DNA from: Cardinalis cardinalis
Taxonomy: Eukaryota; Chordata; Aves; Passeriformes; Cardinalidae
Reading direction: 5' to 3'
NCBI GenBank assembly: GCA_014549065.1
Contig: JACDOX010000007.1
Location: 10,647,648 to 10,711,647 of the forward strand
DNA: 64,000 nt
Below, one piece after another: positions 47,501 through 60,308 of this stretch (the stretch's first letter is position 1; each line of letters opens with the position of its first letter). The translations under genes and the position numbers were made by a program. The notes below the pieces were generated by a model. That model searched no databases. It was not told the origin of the DNA and worked only from the letters and a program-made list of their open reading frames with translations.

Positions 47501-50500
47501 GTAAGCTCTTGTTAGTTTATGGTGGTAACAGAAGCAGAGATCTATCTGGATCTCCAAGTTCTTCCTTAGCTAGTTCTTCTCTAGGCTGTATAGCAGTAGT
47601 GAACTAGAGTCACCTTCCTCCTTTATTGGTGCTTCCACACCCTCTTTCTACTGGAACATTTGCATTTTATTCTTTTTCCTGCATGTGCTGTGCCCTTGGA
47701 CTACCCCATCTGCTAGCCCGCCCTTCTCTGTGCTGTGTACTCTTTCATTTGTAGGTGTTCTCTGGCTTTCACAAACTTGTTTTGTACCCAGCTGCCCCCA
47801 CACAAATGTCAACATAAGATTATTCTGAGCAGTGCAGATACCCCTGGATAATGGTTTCTATACTCAGCTTCTTGCATGAAATTTCAAGGATTGCTTAATG
47901 ATGCTGGCTTTTTTCTTCACTCTTAAGGCAAGAATCATGTGCTTTAAAAGTATTCTTTCTAAACAGAATAATGCACTGGATGGCTTTTTAAACCCACAAG
48001 CCCCTCAGGGTCCTGTGTTGAATGTGAGATGCTATTAAGGTTGGTCCTGTTATACAGGAGTGAGTGGCCGTTGACCAGTTCTGTTGCTGGGGGGTGATTT
48101 CCCATGGGAAGGGGAACATAAATGGTGTCATTACTTCTTCTTGACCTGACACCACGTGTCTGCACATCTGAAATCCAGTGATGAGAACTGATGCAAGGAG
48201 AAAAAACACATCCATTAGAAACCATGCCTCCTTCCTCACACATGGCTGTCTGTGTATTTCTTTTTACCATTGGGAGTCTGTGGTGAAACCTCTTTTGTGT
48301 TCCACTGTCACTTACACTGGAGGCTAGTAGCTGGTCAGAGTTTGCAACTTGGTCGTAGGTAGATGGAAGGCCACTTGCTCACCGCGTCCAAAACAGTCAT
48401 GCCTCGGTTTTTCTGGAGGACTCGTGACTTTAATGAAAGAAGAACTGGTTGTAGGTGATGCTGTGTTCTTACAGAGAGAATGCATGGAGGGAGCATTGAC
48501 ATTTAGGCAGCAGTGATGGTGCCTGCTAGTTAATACATAGATAGCTTTCAGATAAAGCCAAAAAGCCGAATTTTTCTTAACTCTAAGGCATGATGGCTGA
48601 CATTTCTAAAAACTGAGCCTTTGATTTTTAATTAGGTGCATCTTTTGAAAGCTTAAAGGGCAGATATGAAAGATGGCTATTCAGTTTGACTGTCAAGAGG
48701 AGCAGGAATTAATGTTGCTTAATGCTGTTGAAAACGGTATTTTCTGATAAATTGTGGGAGGGCGGGAGAAGAATGTTTAGAGTGTTCTTGGCTTTTTGTA
48801 GTCTTGAGTGAGATAAAAGAAGCAGCAAATGGTAAGCTTCCTCCACTATGAAAATCCTCATCCTGCAAAGCAGATCTGATACACCTTACATTTTCTGTGA
48901 TGTGAATCCACAGCAGTCGACATGTTGTCTGTTATAAATACTTCTTTCTAAAAATCTTCTTGCTCTGATAAATTCCTCTGCTGCTGTGAAGACTGTTACA
49001 AAGACTTGTGTGATGTATTAGAAAGTATGTAATGTTCAAGGATAAAATTAATCAACAACTCAAATATAACTCTTCAAATCTGTGGATTATTTTCAGATGA
49101 ATGGCTTTTATATTATTTCTTTGCCATCCTTTTGGTGTATCTGTTTTAATAATTGTTTTGGCTGCTATGGAAACACTTCAGGATAGGAATAGTAAATGTT
49201 CTTCAGTACTGTTTTCTAATCTCTGATCTGCTGTGTCTTGTATTCTTTTCTTATTGGGGTAACATGAACATAGCAAAAATTGCTGTCTGGCTGGCCTCTA
49301 TGCTTACATCAAATATAAATGTTAAATTAACTCTTGAGCAGTCATCTTAGTTTTATTGATTGGTGTATTTGACTTGATATCAGGAGAGAAGTGCAACTCT
49401 TTTTTTCTTTCTTTCATATCTTATATGACTTCCAAATAATGTTTCATGAATATTATCTCTAGAGACATGCTCTAATATGCATGTAGATGCTTGGATTCAG
49501 GTCCTACTCTGAAGTTTCTTNACTAAGGAGTTACACACACATACACCCCCCTCTAACAGATATATTACATCACACGGGTAATGGGATTTTTTAATAAATT
49601 CTTTAAAGCTTTTATCACTTAGAAAATTGGTAATATGCCTTCTTTATGCAGAAGTTACCTTTCAACAACTTAGAATTAGAGTACCTGCTGGAAAATGTTA
49701 AAAGCATATTTGCAACACTGGAAAGGGAAAGGCCTCTCATATTCATGAGCTCCTGTGAGCACCAGGACCAGTAATTTCCTTCTACCAACAGAGCCTGATC
49801 AGTTTATGAAGAGGTTGGATATTTTTGCTTCTTCAGTTCACGTTGAAATGCCTTTTGAGTACCTTACAGCTCTGATTAAGCAGCTGTATCTGGAACTCAA
49901 TGTGTTGTCTGCTGGTAATAACCTTTAATTATGTTATCCCTCTTCCATATGCCTTGATGCATTGCTGCAGTGTGTACTGGAGGTNTGTGAAAGGCATTCA
50001 CAGTACAATCACATATAGAATCAGGAACGTGCACAGCCCCGGGGGAGAAAAATNAGATGGGGTGTGCAAATATGACTGCAGCCATGCTTCAGAAATGCAT
50101 GAGATTAGGCTCTTGAGAGAGAAGAGGGAGTTTTTGGCCCTTGATGTGCTTGCCAAACATCCCCAATAAATCTACAGCAGATAAAAGAGACACAGTAGGA
50201 AAAGGAGTGCATAGTAGAATAAGCAGCGTTTTGTTTTGGCATATGTAAGAGAGATTCTGCTTGTGAGTTCCATTAGTTATTAATGAAAACCAATACAATT
50301 TTTCAGTGTAATACAGATAGAGAGGATGACAGGAGTGCTGCTGCAAAGAGTTGACAACCAGGGAGGGGGGAAAGCCAGTGATGAGAGCAGTGTAATGCAA
50401 AAGCAAGAGCACCTGGTACTCATTCTCTGATGGAGAGCTTACGTGTTTGGAGAGGTGGGGAGAGGATAAGGTTGTTGTATGCATTTGTTCAGAAGCCTTT

Positions 50501-53500
50501 TAGCAGTGGACTAGAAGACAGCTATGCTTACGAGAGTAACCATGTGAAAAGTCAGTTTGGCTCTCATTTATTAGCCCAAAAATAGATTTCATAGCAGATG
50601 TTTNCCCTGGGCTTACCTGTCTGATAGCNAACCTTGGAGAAGCTGTGAAGACCACCATGGATTTGAAGNGAGAGGGTCCATAAGAAGGAAACTTACAGAA
50701 CATTTTGACAATACAGAAACTNTTTTGTCAACAGTATGTCTAGTATGTTTTGGGGCTTTGTTCCAGTGGTTCTGTTCTAGCCTACAGTGCTGGGTGGGAA
50801 GCCTGTAGCTTTGGGCTCTTAGTCCTGAAGGGGACAAAGAACATCTNGGCAAGTAAAAAGTTCCTATGAGGTAAGAAATAGGAGCACAGAGACTTTGGAA
50901 GTGCAGTACATGTGTAAGAGCAAGCAGAGGACTAGTTTTGTTTGGATTGCAGAAGATGGTACAGGAAGAAAAAAGCTGAAGAGACTGTATGAATAACAGT
51001 ATAACTATATATAAAGCATGGGATTTATTTTTCATCTGTTTCTTTTCTGAATCAAAGGAGACAGCTCCTGCTTCTCTGCTCCTGTTTCTCTGCTCCTGCT
51101 TTGTCTTCATGTACTTCCTTGTGCTCCTGTTTGCAATGCCTCTGTAAATACCTTTTTTATGTAACTTTCTCTGAGAGGCCTTGTTTAGNGTCTCACCTTC
51201 TTCAAGCCTAGGTCCATTTTGCAATTCATTTTGTTAAATTCCCAACCATTTCAACTCTCCCTTTTCATTTGCAATCTTCTCCTTGAGCAATTATCTATAC
51301 TTTTTCTGTGTGGATATCATCTGTATTACCAGCATGATACCTAATGAATTTTCTTCTTATAAGTGCAGATTTATTTTAGTTTCATGGGTCTTCCTTTACT
51401 TGACTCTGTTTTCCCAGTCTGTAAAAGTAGTTTTATTTTCCTCCCAGGAGCAGCTAGCTACACAAACTGTGAGGGATCTCTTCTGGAAGGCATTCTTCGA
51501 AGAGCATCAGAGGTCNGCTTCCTTCGGGTTTGGGGCTTGAGCATAGTTCTCTGTCCTATTCCCTCATACTAGTTTAAAAAACTTCTGTGTTTTCCTGCAG
51601 TTATCAGGAATTTGAAAGGCTCCTCAGTCCTGTTCCTTCCCCTNGAAAGTTCAATTTCCCTGCTGTGGCCATGAGTCTGTGGCTGGNTCTGCAGCTCATT
51701 CAGGCAGCTTGACTCACCCCTCTGTGCCCCCTCTGCCAGGGCACAAATGGTGCAGGTTGAGGACAGCTTNTTGTGAACATCTGTACAGCTGACATTAGAG
51801 AAACACTGGTAGCTGTCGGTGAAATTATTAATTCAAAGGTTGAACCTCCATACTTTATGTATGTTTTCACATGGGACAACAAGAATGGACCTGAAAAGTC
51901 AAATNATGTGGACAGGAGGTGGAGAGAAGAAGGGAGAACATACACATCATTGAGTTTTTAGGCTCTTTGCAAAGTTAATAGAAGGATAAGGAAAAGAAGA
52001 AATAGTTTCCTTTTTTTCTAGAAAGATGAACTCAACAGCTGCTAGCAGTATGCACAGTGTTTCTGGGTTACTATTTTAAATGCTTGAAAAACAGGGGGCT
52101 TTTAGTACTTGCTTTCCAATGTAGACTATGGTAAATGTTCTTTTATTCTTTTATTTTTTTCTGCATTAGAAATAAAAGGGTTGGAGGGTAATGAAGTGTT
52201 TAGAGTGACCATCTGCTCTTCATTTGACTTACTATTTCCATTTATTTCTATGCATCAATTTAAATGTGTCCTGGACCATTAGCTATATTGTGATGAGATT
52301 ATTTTGAAATATTTGTTGAAGTTACAGACTCAGACTCCTGCNATGAAGCATGAAAAATATTAAGAGTTAATTTATGTTGGCTGTTTGGTTTTGATCTGTA
52401 CAGATTCAAATTGTTTCCCTTCCTTGTTGTTATGGAACCACAGATAGTTTATCCAAACAAATACCAAATGTTGTCTTTTTGTTTTCCCTTCCCTTTTTTT
52501 TCTTTAAACACATTGAATTTATTCTGTATTTCATTATCTTAATATGTGTGGTACAGTTCGTATAAGAGACTGGAAATCCTCATAGAAGAGCCAGTTTAAT
52601 GTTTGTGAAATATTACAAATTACACAAATACATGGAGAATGTTGGTGCTTTCTTTTGAAGAACTTCACTTCATATGAACATAGCAGTATCAAATATACAG
52701 CTAGAAAAGCAATGTTACCATTTATGGATTGTGGCCTGTAATTTAATTATTCTAGACTGTAACATTATTTTGAAGGATAACTTATTTGAGGATTAATTCT
52801 TTTGTGACTGTTTGAAAATAATGCTTTCCTCAGTAGTTCTTTGTAGCACTACTAATTGATTGTATGTATTATTTTCATTTGTATGTTATGTATATATCTA
52901 AAATAAATGTAGGGGATTGAGAGGATTTTTGTAATTTAGCAGTCTTGACTGGGAAAACACCTGTTTCTTTTTTGTCCTCAACTGACACTAAACAAGGATA
53001 CTGTTTCCCATTTTTAAGTTTAAAGTTTTCTGTTGTGTGCATTTCATTATGTGAGGTCTTGTGGGTTATATATTGGATGATGAACANTTTCAGTTGCCTT
53101 TGTTAAACTTTAAGATTATCCCAGGTTCTGAACAAATTCTCACTTTGATTTTGATAAATAATATTAGCAGGCTAACTGCATCACATCTCTTGATGGTATG
53201 AGGTCCAAACATTATCTACTTTAACTGTTTCCAAGTTTTCTGAGAAAATAAGGAGGCCTATGAAATTTTTTCCTTCTTCTCCCTTGTTTCCATCCAGAAT
53301 TGGTCAAGGCTGCTTTCTGTCATTTAAATAAATCTCTTTCATACCTTGTTAGTGNTTCCTGGATTTATGAAAATGGTATGGTTTTCAATTAAGTGCTTAC
53401 ATTTATGTAAAAAGACCAAACTCAAGANCTTCCACTGTCGTTAGGAGGTCTGAGCACACCAGTGTTCAGTGCAATCGTTGTGTTGCAATAAAGATCACTA

Positions 53501-56500
53501 TTCAGTAGAGATGCTGATCCTCAGTGTGGAGGTTTTATATTCAAGCTACTTACTGAGTAGAAATTCTTCCTGAATAATGAACCTTCCATGAGTGCTTTGC
53601 TTTGAGAGATGATGAATGATGANTCTGTTATCTCTTTGAATTAGGCAAATAAGTGAAGAGTGGTGGTATTCTTCGAAGTAGGTCGTATTGCTAGGAAGGG
53701 CAGCACCCTGCAAGTGTAAAGTCCAGCGAGCAGTATCCACTTTTNTCTCATTTTTTGGGCTTTGGATGTCTATGAAAATTGCTGTGAATTCAGACATCCG
53801 GCTGTAGCTCTGGGGAGGGACGAGCTGGTTTAATAGTGTAACAACATAACTTTGTTGTGCAAAAGACTTAATTTCTTTTCCTCNCTCTTCCTGCTGTTTC
53901 ATGTTACCGGGTTTGATTTAGTTTCTTTCCCTGCTGTTCAGCGACGAAGAGAGGGTGGCAGGAAATGTTGTGCTTTGTGGCTGGCATCCCCTTTCCTGGA
54001 GGAGGAGCATTTCCAGCCCTGCTCTCACTGTCTGGAGTCAGCCCAGGGGTCTCATCTGCCCNGGGCACGCTGTGAGTGGGGCTGGGAGCACCCAGCTGCA
54101 GGGTGGCTGCCGTGTGCCCAGCATCTCTCTGGCACTACTAATTCTGCCTGCAGCTCTCAGCAGCACATTGGAGTTTTGTTCTTCCAATTAATTAGATGTT
54201 CATTGTGATGGGTTTTCTTTTTAATGGGGGAACTTGCTTACTGANACAGTAGAGACCCCTGGTTCCTTTTACCAGGAGGCCAGTGAAGCCATTAGATGTT
54301 GACTGTAGCACTTCTCCCTTTCTCCTTTAAGCTGATTGCTTAAGCTGTTATCAGCCTGTGTGTGTGCTCTGTTGCCTTCATTTCCTTCTTCTCATACAAT
54401 GATATTTCACATTTGGCTTTTCTCTGTTCAATGAACTGTTTCAAAACTTAGAAAATCAAACCACCTATTTTTAGGTGTGAAAATCAGTGAGCCTTTGGGG
54501 CATCAAAACTCAAACTGTTGCAAACAATAGGCACTTGGAGTGGAATTTTTCTTTTAATTTAATTTTCTTTTAATTAAAGGTTCATGAAGGGTGCATAATA
54601 TATTTTGGGAGGTCAGTCTTTGAAGAAATAATCTCAACAACAAATATTTTATCCAGTATTCTTAAAGTTATAATGGTAAACAAGATGAGGTTATTTTTTA
54701 GTTTTCATCCTCAGTGCAATACAACAGTTATTTACCCACTGCCTTCATGTTTTCCCTTGAATTCTCTGAGCCATCCTCTTTTTTGTTGGTATTACTTGTA
54801 ATTGTTTTTTTTCCCTGTGTAGCATGTTGATGCATTATATGCATTAAAATTTATCCTACAGTAAAACTTTTCTGATGTGTCATTTCTGGCTTTAGAAAAT
54901 AAAGATGTTTACTTTAAAGATGGAAAAAATGAGGAAGGAGTTGGAGCATTTATCTGTATATTAGCAAAAAAATAGGCCTAAGTTGATGACTACATTTCTC
55001 AGAAGGGAGTGGGAATAGAAAAATTCGGTGCTGTGAAACAAAAACAAGTGGGTTTTGTTTGCTGCTATTGAAATTCGCCAGCAGATATTCTCATTTTACA
55101 GTTCATGTGCTTGGATTTTGATGTATTTTCACATTGAACACCCAGCGTATTTTGGTCTGTGATTTGATCATAAAACATGTTTTGTAAAAAAAAAAAAAAG
55201 TTCATCTGTTTCAGCAAACGTTTTGCTTTAACAACATTGTTATGGTCAGGAAAGTGGACCATACTTAATACATGTTATTGTATTAGCTACTGATAGAATG
55301 GTTTCTTCTTGAAGAATTTCATCTCACTTCGAGAGAGCAAAACAGATCATCTGACAGCATTTCCAGTATGATCAGAATCTTGAAAAATTGTCAAACAAAG
55401 CAGAAAGATATTTTCTTTTGTAAACAGAAAATACTGTTCATCCAAATTCTGTTTCAGAAAGCAGATTTTTCCCTGTATAAGCTGCCAGTTTCCCAGCATT
55501 TGTGTAATGCCAGGAGGGGAGAACTTTCCTAGCTGTTTCTGTAAGCTNCATGTTGGAAGCTTTCTAGGAAGAGAAAATAGTGAGAAGAACCTCTGTGTGA
55601 CACCTTTGTGTGAGCTTGCTGTGACTTTCAGGAGCTGTTGAGAGTGGAAAGCTGCAGTGCAAGTGCTGGCTTGAAGGATAGTCCTCAAAATGAACCTTGT
55701 TTCTTTTGCACTCTGTAAGGCACCTTACTGCTTACTGAAATCAAAAGTTGCTTCTTAATTTAAGGAGATAGANCTTTTACATAATACCAAAATCTTCAGT
55801 AAGGTGTTTGGAAGAGTTGTTTCTTGCAAGCTACAGGGCAAGCAACTGGTTAGGTTGTGAGAGAGATAGGGAAACGTGTAAAGAATATGAATTCCTCTTT
55901 AATGCATATGCACTAACCTCATTAACAAGATAAGGCTGTCAAGACTGGGGCAGCACTAAATGACTTGTGGGAGCCAGCAAATACAGATCCCATGAAAAGC
56001 CTCAGGCCTGAGGAGCAGCAGCAGCTCTCTCTACAGACAGCAGCTCTCTGAGCAGCACTGCCTGCATTCCTTGCACAGAAGTTTTGGATTAGGCTCCAAA
56101 ATCCTGTATATGGGAAGGAAGATTTTCCCCCAGTTTTCCTTTTGAGTCTTAGAGAACTACNTATATATTTTATTGTACTGGTTTCTTAAACGGTGCAGTG
56201 GTCTGTCTGCATTGCAGAGCTGATCCAGGTGAGATGGAGGATGAAGTTCTTTTCTTTCTGTTGTCTTCTGCATGGTGTGAAAGTGCTCACTGGGAACAGC
56301 AGATATTTGACTGACCCTGTGCGATCCANCTCCAGTTTGTGGTGCTGAAAAAGTGTCTCTGAAAGCAAAACATGAATTCCATGCAGTTCTGGAGGGACAA
56401 AATGTGACCACTTCCTCTGCTTNCGAGACTGTTGTCTGCTTTGCTTGGAAAATATCTTCTGTGAAATGCCAAACTTGGGAAATCTCTGCCTCTGCACAGA

Positions 56501-56552
56501 TGGTAGTGGAAGCTCCCTGAGAGGCAGACCANTGTGTGGGAGGCTGGGTGTA
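44555..56552 (+). other. EPB41L4B: EPB41L4B intron 1, proximal part
   Basis: The first 0.9 kb is CpG-island sequence and the rest is AT-rich intronic DNA. No frame encodes the continuation of the FERM F1 lobe (an expected 'LFDQ...DYFG' type segment). A pyrimidine-rich AG at 46882-46883 opens a 65-codon frame, but its peptide is unrelated. A 14-bp tandem repeat (2.9 copies of GCTCCTGCTTCTCT) lies at 51064-51103. AT-rich, repeat-free sequence at about 52100-53180 has enhancer-like texture. An A14 run is at 55186-55199. No CR1 copy was seen in this 12 kb. Confidence 0.7.
51064..51103. repeat. 14-bp minisatellite, 2.9 copies
   Basis: Units of GCTCCTGCTTCTCT start at 51064, 51078 and 51092, with one C/T difference between units. 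The third copy is partial. Confidence 0.85.
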
Positions 56553-56917
56553 GGGCTGATGTTCTTAGGAGATTCAGGGGTGACCTTACTGCTCCACAGC
56601 TGCCTGAAAGGAGGGTTTGGACAGGTGGGGGTCAGTCTTTTCTTCCAGGTAACAAGACACAGGACAAGAGGAAATGGCCTCAGGTTGTGCCAGGAGATGT
56701 TTAGATGTTAGGGAAAATGTCTTCACTGAAAGGATTGTCAAGAAGTGTAGTAGGCTGCCTGGGGAAGTGGTGGAATCACCACCCAGGAAGTGTTCAAAAA
56801 ATGTGTAGATGTGATGCTTAGATATGTGTTTTAGTGTTGGACCTGGCAGTGTTAGGTTAGTGCTTGGACTTGATCTCAGAGGTCTTTTCCAACCTTAATG
56901 ACTCTGTGGNTCTACAG
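56553..56917 (+). mobile_element. CR1 LINE 3' fragment inside EPB41L4B intron 1
   Basis: About 365 bp in sense order: GGGGTGACCTTACTGCTCCA, CTGCCTGAAAGGAGGGTTTG, GACACAGGACAAGAGGAAAT, GCCTGGGGAAGTGGTGGAAT, a CTTGGACTTGATCTCAGAGG block, and CTTTTCCAACCTTAATGACT with a decayed GACTCTGTGGNTCT tail. It lies in the same orientation as the gene. It is truncated and non-coding. Confidence 0.93.
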
Positions 56918-58236
56918 TGAAGATACATGCTTTGGAGTATACTTCTCTTTCTGTCTTGTGCATGGACATAACCCANGGTACTAATAAACTTGGGGTGGTT
57001 TTACTGCTAAAGGATGGGTTATAAATGCAGAAATAGCACTGTAGCCAAGCCTGCAGCTTTGGTTTCAGGTCTAAATGAATTTATGGTGTTCCTTAAAGTG
57101 CCTTTGGTATCTCTAAAGCCTTTGTGAGGCTGCTGCTTCCTGGTGGCAGTAAGAAATGGGATTTATGTTTGAGGTAGCTAGGATTTATGATGCACATTTT
57201 TCTTTTGAGCTGGAATAGGGAGGGAGACAGTNTTCCTAAGGCTTGACTAAATGAATATAAGCTTGCACATACTAACAGAACTTCTTGTTTTTACAAATAA
57301 TTATTTTTCAAAGAGTTATTAGAATGAAATATATGCAGAAAGCCTCTCATTATTGTTACCTGCTTTTATTTCCAGCCCGCTCACCCCAAAAAACCCTGTC
57401 TACTTCACCACCACTTCTGTCCAAGCTACTGCATTTATTAAGAAAATTTACTTTGCATTAGTGGTTAGCAGGTGTTCCAGCTGTCTCAATTCTCGTTTTT
57501 TCCTCCTTTTAACATCTTTTGTTGAGGCTGTTAGGATGATGTTAAGTGGAAGTCAACTGACTATTCTCCTAGACTACATAATTTCTTCTATCACTCCTTG
57601 TATTGGAGAGAGTCATATGGATGGCTTGTAAATAAATAGGATCTGAACTGTAGGTTTGTTTCAGGTCAGAANAGGTCATTGTGAACCCTTAATCTGCTCC
57701 CCTTCCCTAATCAGTCTCTAGAACGTCTTCCAAGAAGATATTTTAAGGCTGTCATATTTTTACTATTGGTGCTCTCCTTGGATCTCAATATTTTATCTGT
57801 CTTCAAGAATCCTTAATGAGAAGCACTTATTCATGTTGCATTTGGACTTANCAGTATAATAATTGATCTTTTATGGTATCTAATATTTTTATGGTCCCTG
57901 TTATCCCCTGCCTTGGTACTAGAGCAGGCAGGCAACAAAAAGTCATGGAACTATGGGGAAAAAATATTCTCCACATGCAAGTATGTGAAATCCATACACA
58001 TGCCACCTCTCAGTCTTGTCTATGTCTATGTAGATAGAAACAAAATTTATTTACAGATGCTTTTCANAAATATTGTTTATAGCTTTTTTCTGACTTTGTG
58101 ACTATTGTGCAGACATTTGAGCTGAGCACAGCAATGTTGTGTTATAATGGTTTGCTGAATGTTGTAAGAAATGGCATTGCTTCTTACCTAATGTTCCCTT
58201 GTTTGTTTTCTTGGCTGTAAGGTTCCACTGAGAGGT
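56918..58236 (+). other. EPB41L4B: EPB41L4B intron 1, middle part
   Basis: AT-rich intronic sequence between the CR1 copy and the 112-bp duplication. No exon, RNA gene or further repeat was recognised. Confidence 0.6.
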
Positions 58237-58460
58237 CGCAGTCCATTGTTCTTCTGTTGTTATAACCAGGGTTCTTGCAGTGCTGCTGAAAGTCAGGGCA
58301 CTGTCTTTGACCTAGTGAGTGTGAGTGAAACTCATGTTCCTCTCTGTGCGCAGTCCATTGTTCTTCTGTTGTTATAACCAGGGTTCTTGCAGTGCTGCTG
58401 AAAGTCAGGGCACTGTCTTTGACCTAGTGAGTGTGAGTGAAACTCATGTTCCTCTCTGTG
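58237..58460. repeat. Perfect 112-bp tandem duplication
   Basis: 58237-58348 and 58349-58460 are identical by direct reading, each from CGCAGTCCATTGTTC to CATGTTCCTCTCTGTG. Zero mismatches over 112 bp means a very recent duplication, a copy-number polymorphism, or an assembly join that repeated one read end. Confidence 0.95.
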
Positions 58461-58958
58461 TGACTTGTGGTTTCACTGAATTCAGCTACAGTGTGCTGAT
58501 GCAGTTCTGCATCCCCAGGATTTACAAATCAGTACATACAACCACAAAGATCCATCAACTCCTGCTACTGTGCCAGTTTTGTTCAGCAGGAGTAATTTTG
58601 TTAGTTCCCTCCCAGGGAAAACTGGTGAGTGACTGTGAGCAGAACACTTTGGGGTTGCACTGACAGTGCTTCTTGCTGGCTGCTTTCCTCCTTTCTCTTC
58701 GTGATTAATTTTTTTAAAAATCTGCCTCTTGTGAACTACACACATCTATTTTAGGAATGCTTCTGCTTGCTTCTGTCAGACTCATCAGCTGTGTTTCGAG
58801 AGTATGGGTGTTTTGTGGTCAGTTTAATTTGAAACAGTTCTTGGTTTCTCATCCCATCATGCTGCTGTAGACAGACACCAACACCTGCCCTTTCAGCTGT
58901 TTGTGGGGCTGTGCTGAAAGCCAGGTCAGGGATCAGACCCAGGGATGTTTCACTGGGC

Positions 58959-58970
58959 GGGGGGGGGGGG
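58959..58970. repeat. G12 homopolymer
   Basis: Twelve consecutive G residues preceded by GGGC. Such runs are length-unstable and error-prone in sequencing. Confidence 0.95.
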
Positions 58971-60266
58971 AAGACACATTTGCAGCACTGAATGTCAGAA
59001 ATTTGTTAAAAGTATGGCATAAGTAAAGGGTCAAGCAGTAGCCAGAGGGCACAGAAGCTCTTTAAAGTGAAAGTTCTGAACAGCCTGTGTTGTTGAGTTG
59101 GGCTGTGAGGCTCTAAGTAATCACTTTGGGAATGGGTTGGTTCATGTGCTTGGTGCTCTCTTAGCTTGGCCATGTGAGTGCTTCTGGTCTGTCCCACCAA
59201 AGTAAGACAGGTTAATGTGAAGTGGAGAGGAAATAAGTGCTTGGCTGCTGCACTCATGTTGTTCAGTGACAGAAATTGTGGTAAATAGCTCGAACTAGNT
59301 CTGCAAGAACTCATCTGGTCTGAAGTCAGAGATCTTGCAGAAATTCTTCTGATGTTTATTATTGCTGTAGTCAAATAACAGTGTGGTTTTATGGGGGAAG
59401 AAGTTAGAATTTGCTTGAGATCATGATGAGTGGTATAATTTATGCTGCTGTTATCTAATCGATTGCTGACTGGACCCAGCTGTGTCTACTTTTTATTTTC
59501 AGAATCTAGAATTAACTCTCAGCTAGAGTTGATAAGAACAAAGCTGATACTGAATTTATAAAGACACTAGAAGTTTTAGAGAAAGTCACCTTTTGTCTAG
59601 GCTTTACCAGTGGAGTTTCAAATGGAACCAGAACTGAAAAGGTGGTCTTAGGGTCATTACTTGATCTGGATATCCTGTGATGGAGTGCACCCTTATCCCT
59701 TTAAGGCTGGCTGCAGGTGAGGCAGAAGGAAGCTATGTTCAGGAAAAATGACTGCTGCATTGAGCAGGGCCTGGATTNCTAATCTATTAAGGATCCATAA
59801 AATTCAAGNGGTCTGAGTTTAATTGTAGATCTCTATTTGTGGATATTCCAGAAATGGGTCTTAGTACTACAAATTCAGTAATTCTTGATTGTGAATAAAT
59901 GTCAATTAAATTTTATCTTTCCATTTCTAATACCTCAATTATTTTTAATTTAGTCTCTATGAAAATAGAAAGTAGACTGTGGATGAATTTGACTTCATGT
60001 TACATTTTCCAAATTAACCTTTTAAGGTTTACTATTAAATTACTGCGTTTATGGAAGGAAGCGTTGTTTAAGAGAATNATCTAAATCAATGCTTTTTAAG
60101 AAGCAGGTGGAAGATTATTTGTCTAGAAAGAACAAATGGATAGCTCTGAATCATGCTGAAAGTGTTCCAATGGAAAATATGCTTCTACTTCTAAGTTCAC
60201 AAGTTACATTAGAATGACAGGTTTCTACTAGAATGACAACTATTTTAAACATTTGAATAAACATAC

Positions 60267-60308
60267 TTTTTTTCTTTTTTTTTTTCTTTTTTTTCTTTTT
60301 TTTTTTTT
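60267..60308. repeat. T-rich simple tract, about 42 bp
   Basis: Runs of T broken only by single C residues (T10, T11, T8, T14 approximately). On the minus strand this would read as a long A-rich tail, but no retroposed gene or SINE body is recognisable to its right. Confidence 0.9.

Noticed and set aside
60267..60308. Possible poly-A tail of a retrocopy on the minus strand
   Set aside because: No recognisable coding or SINE sequence follows on that strand. A simple T/C tract is the simpler reading.
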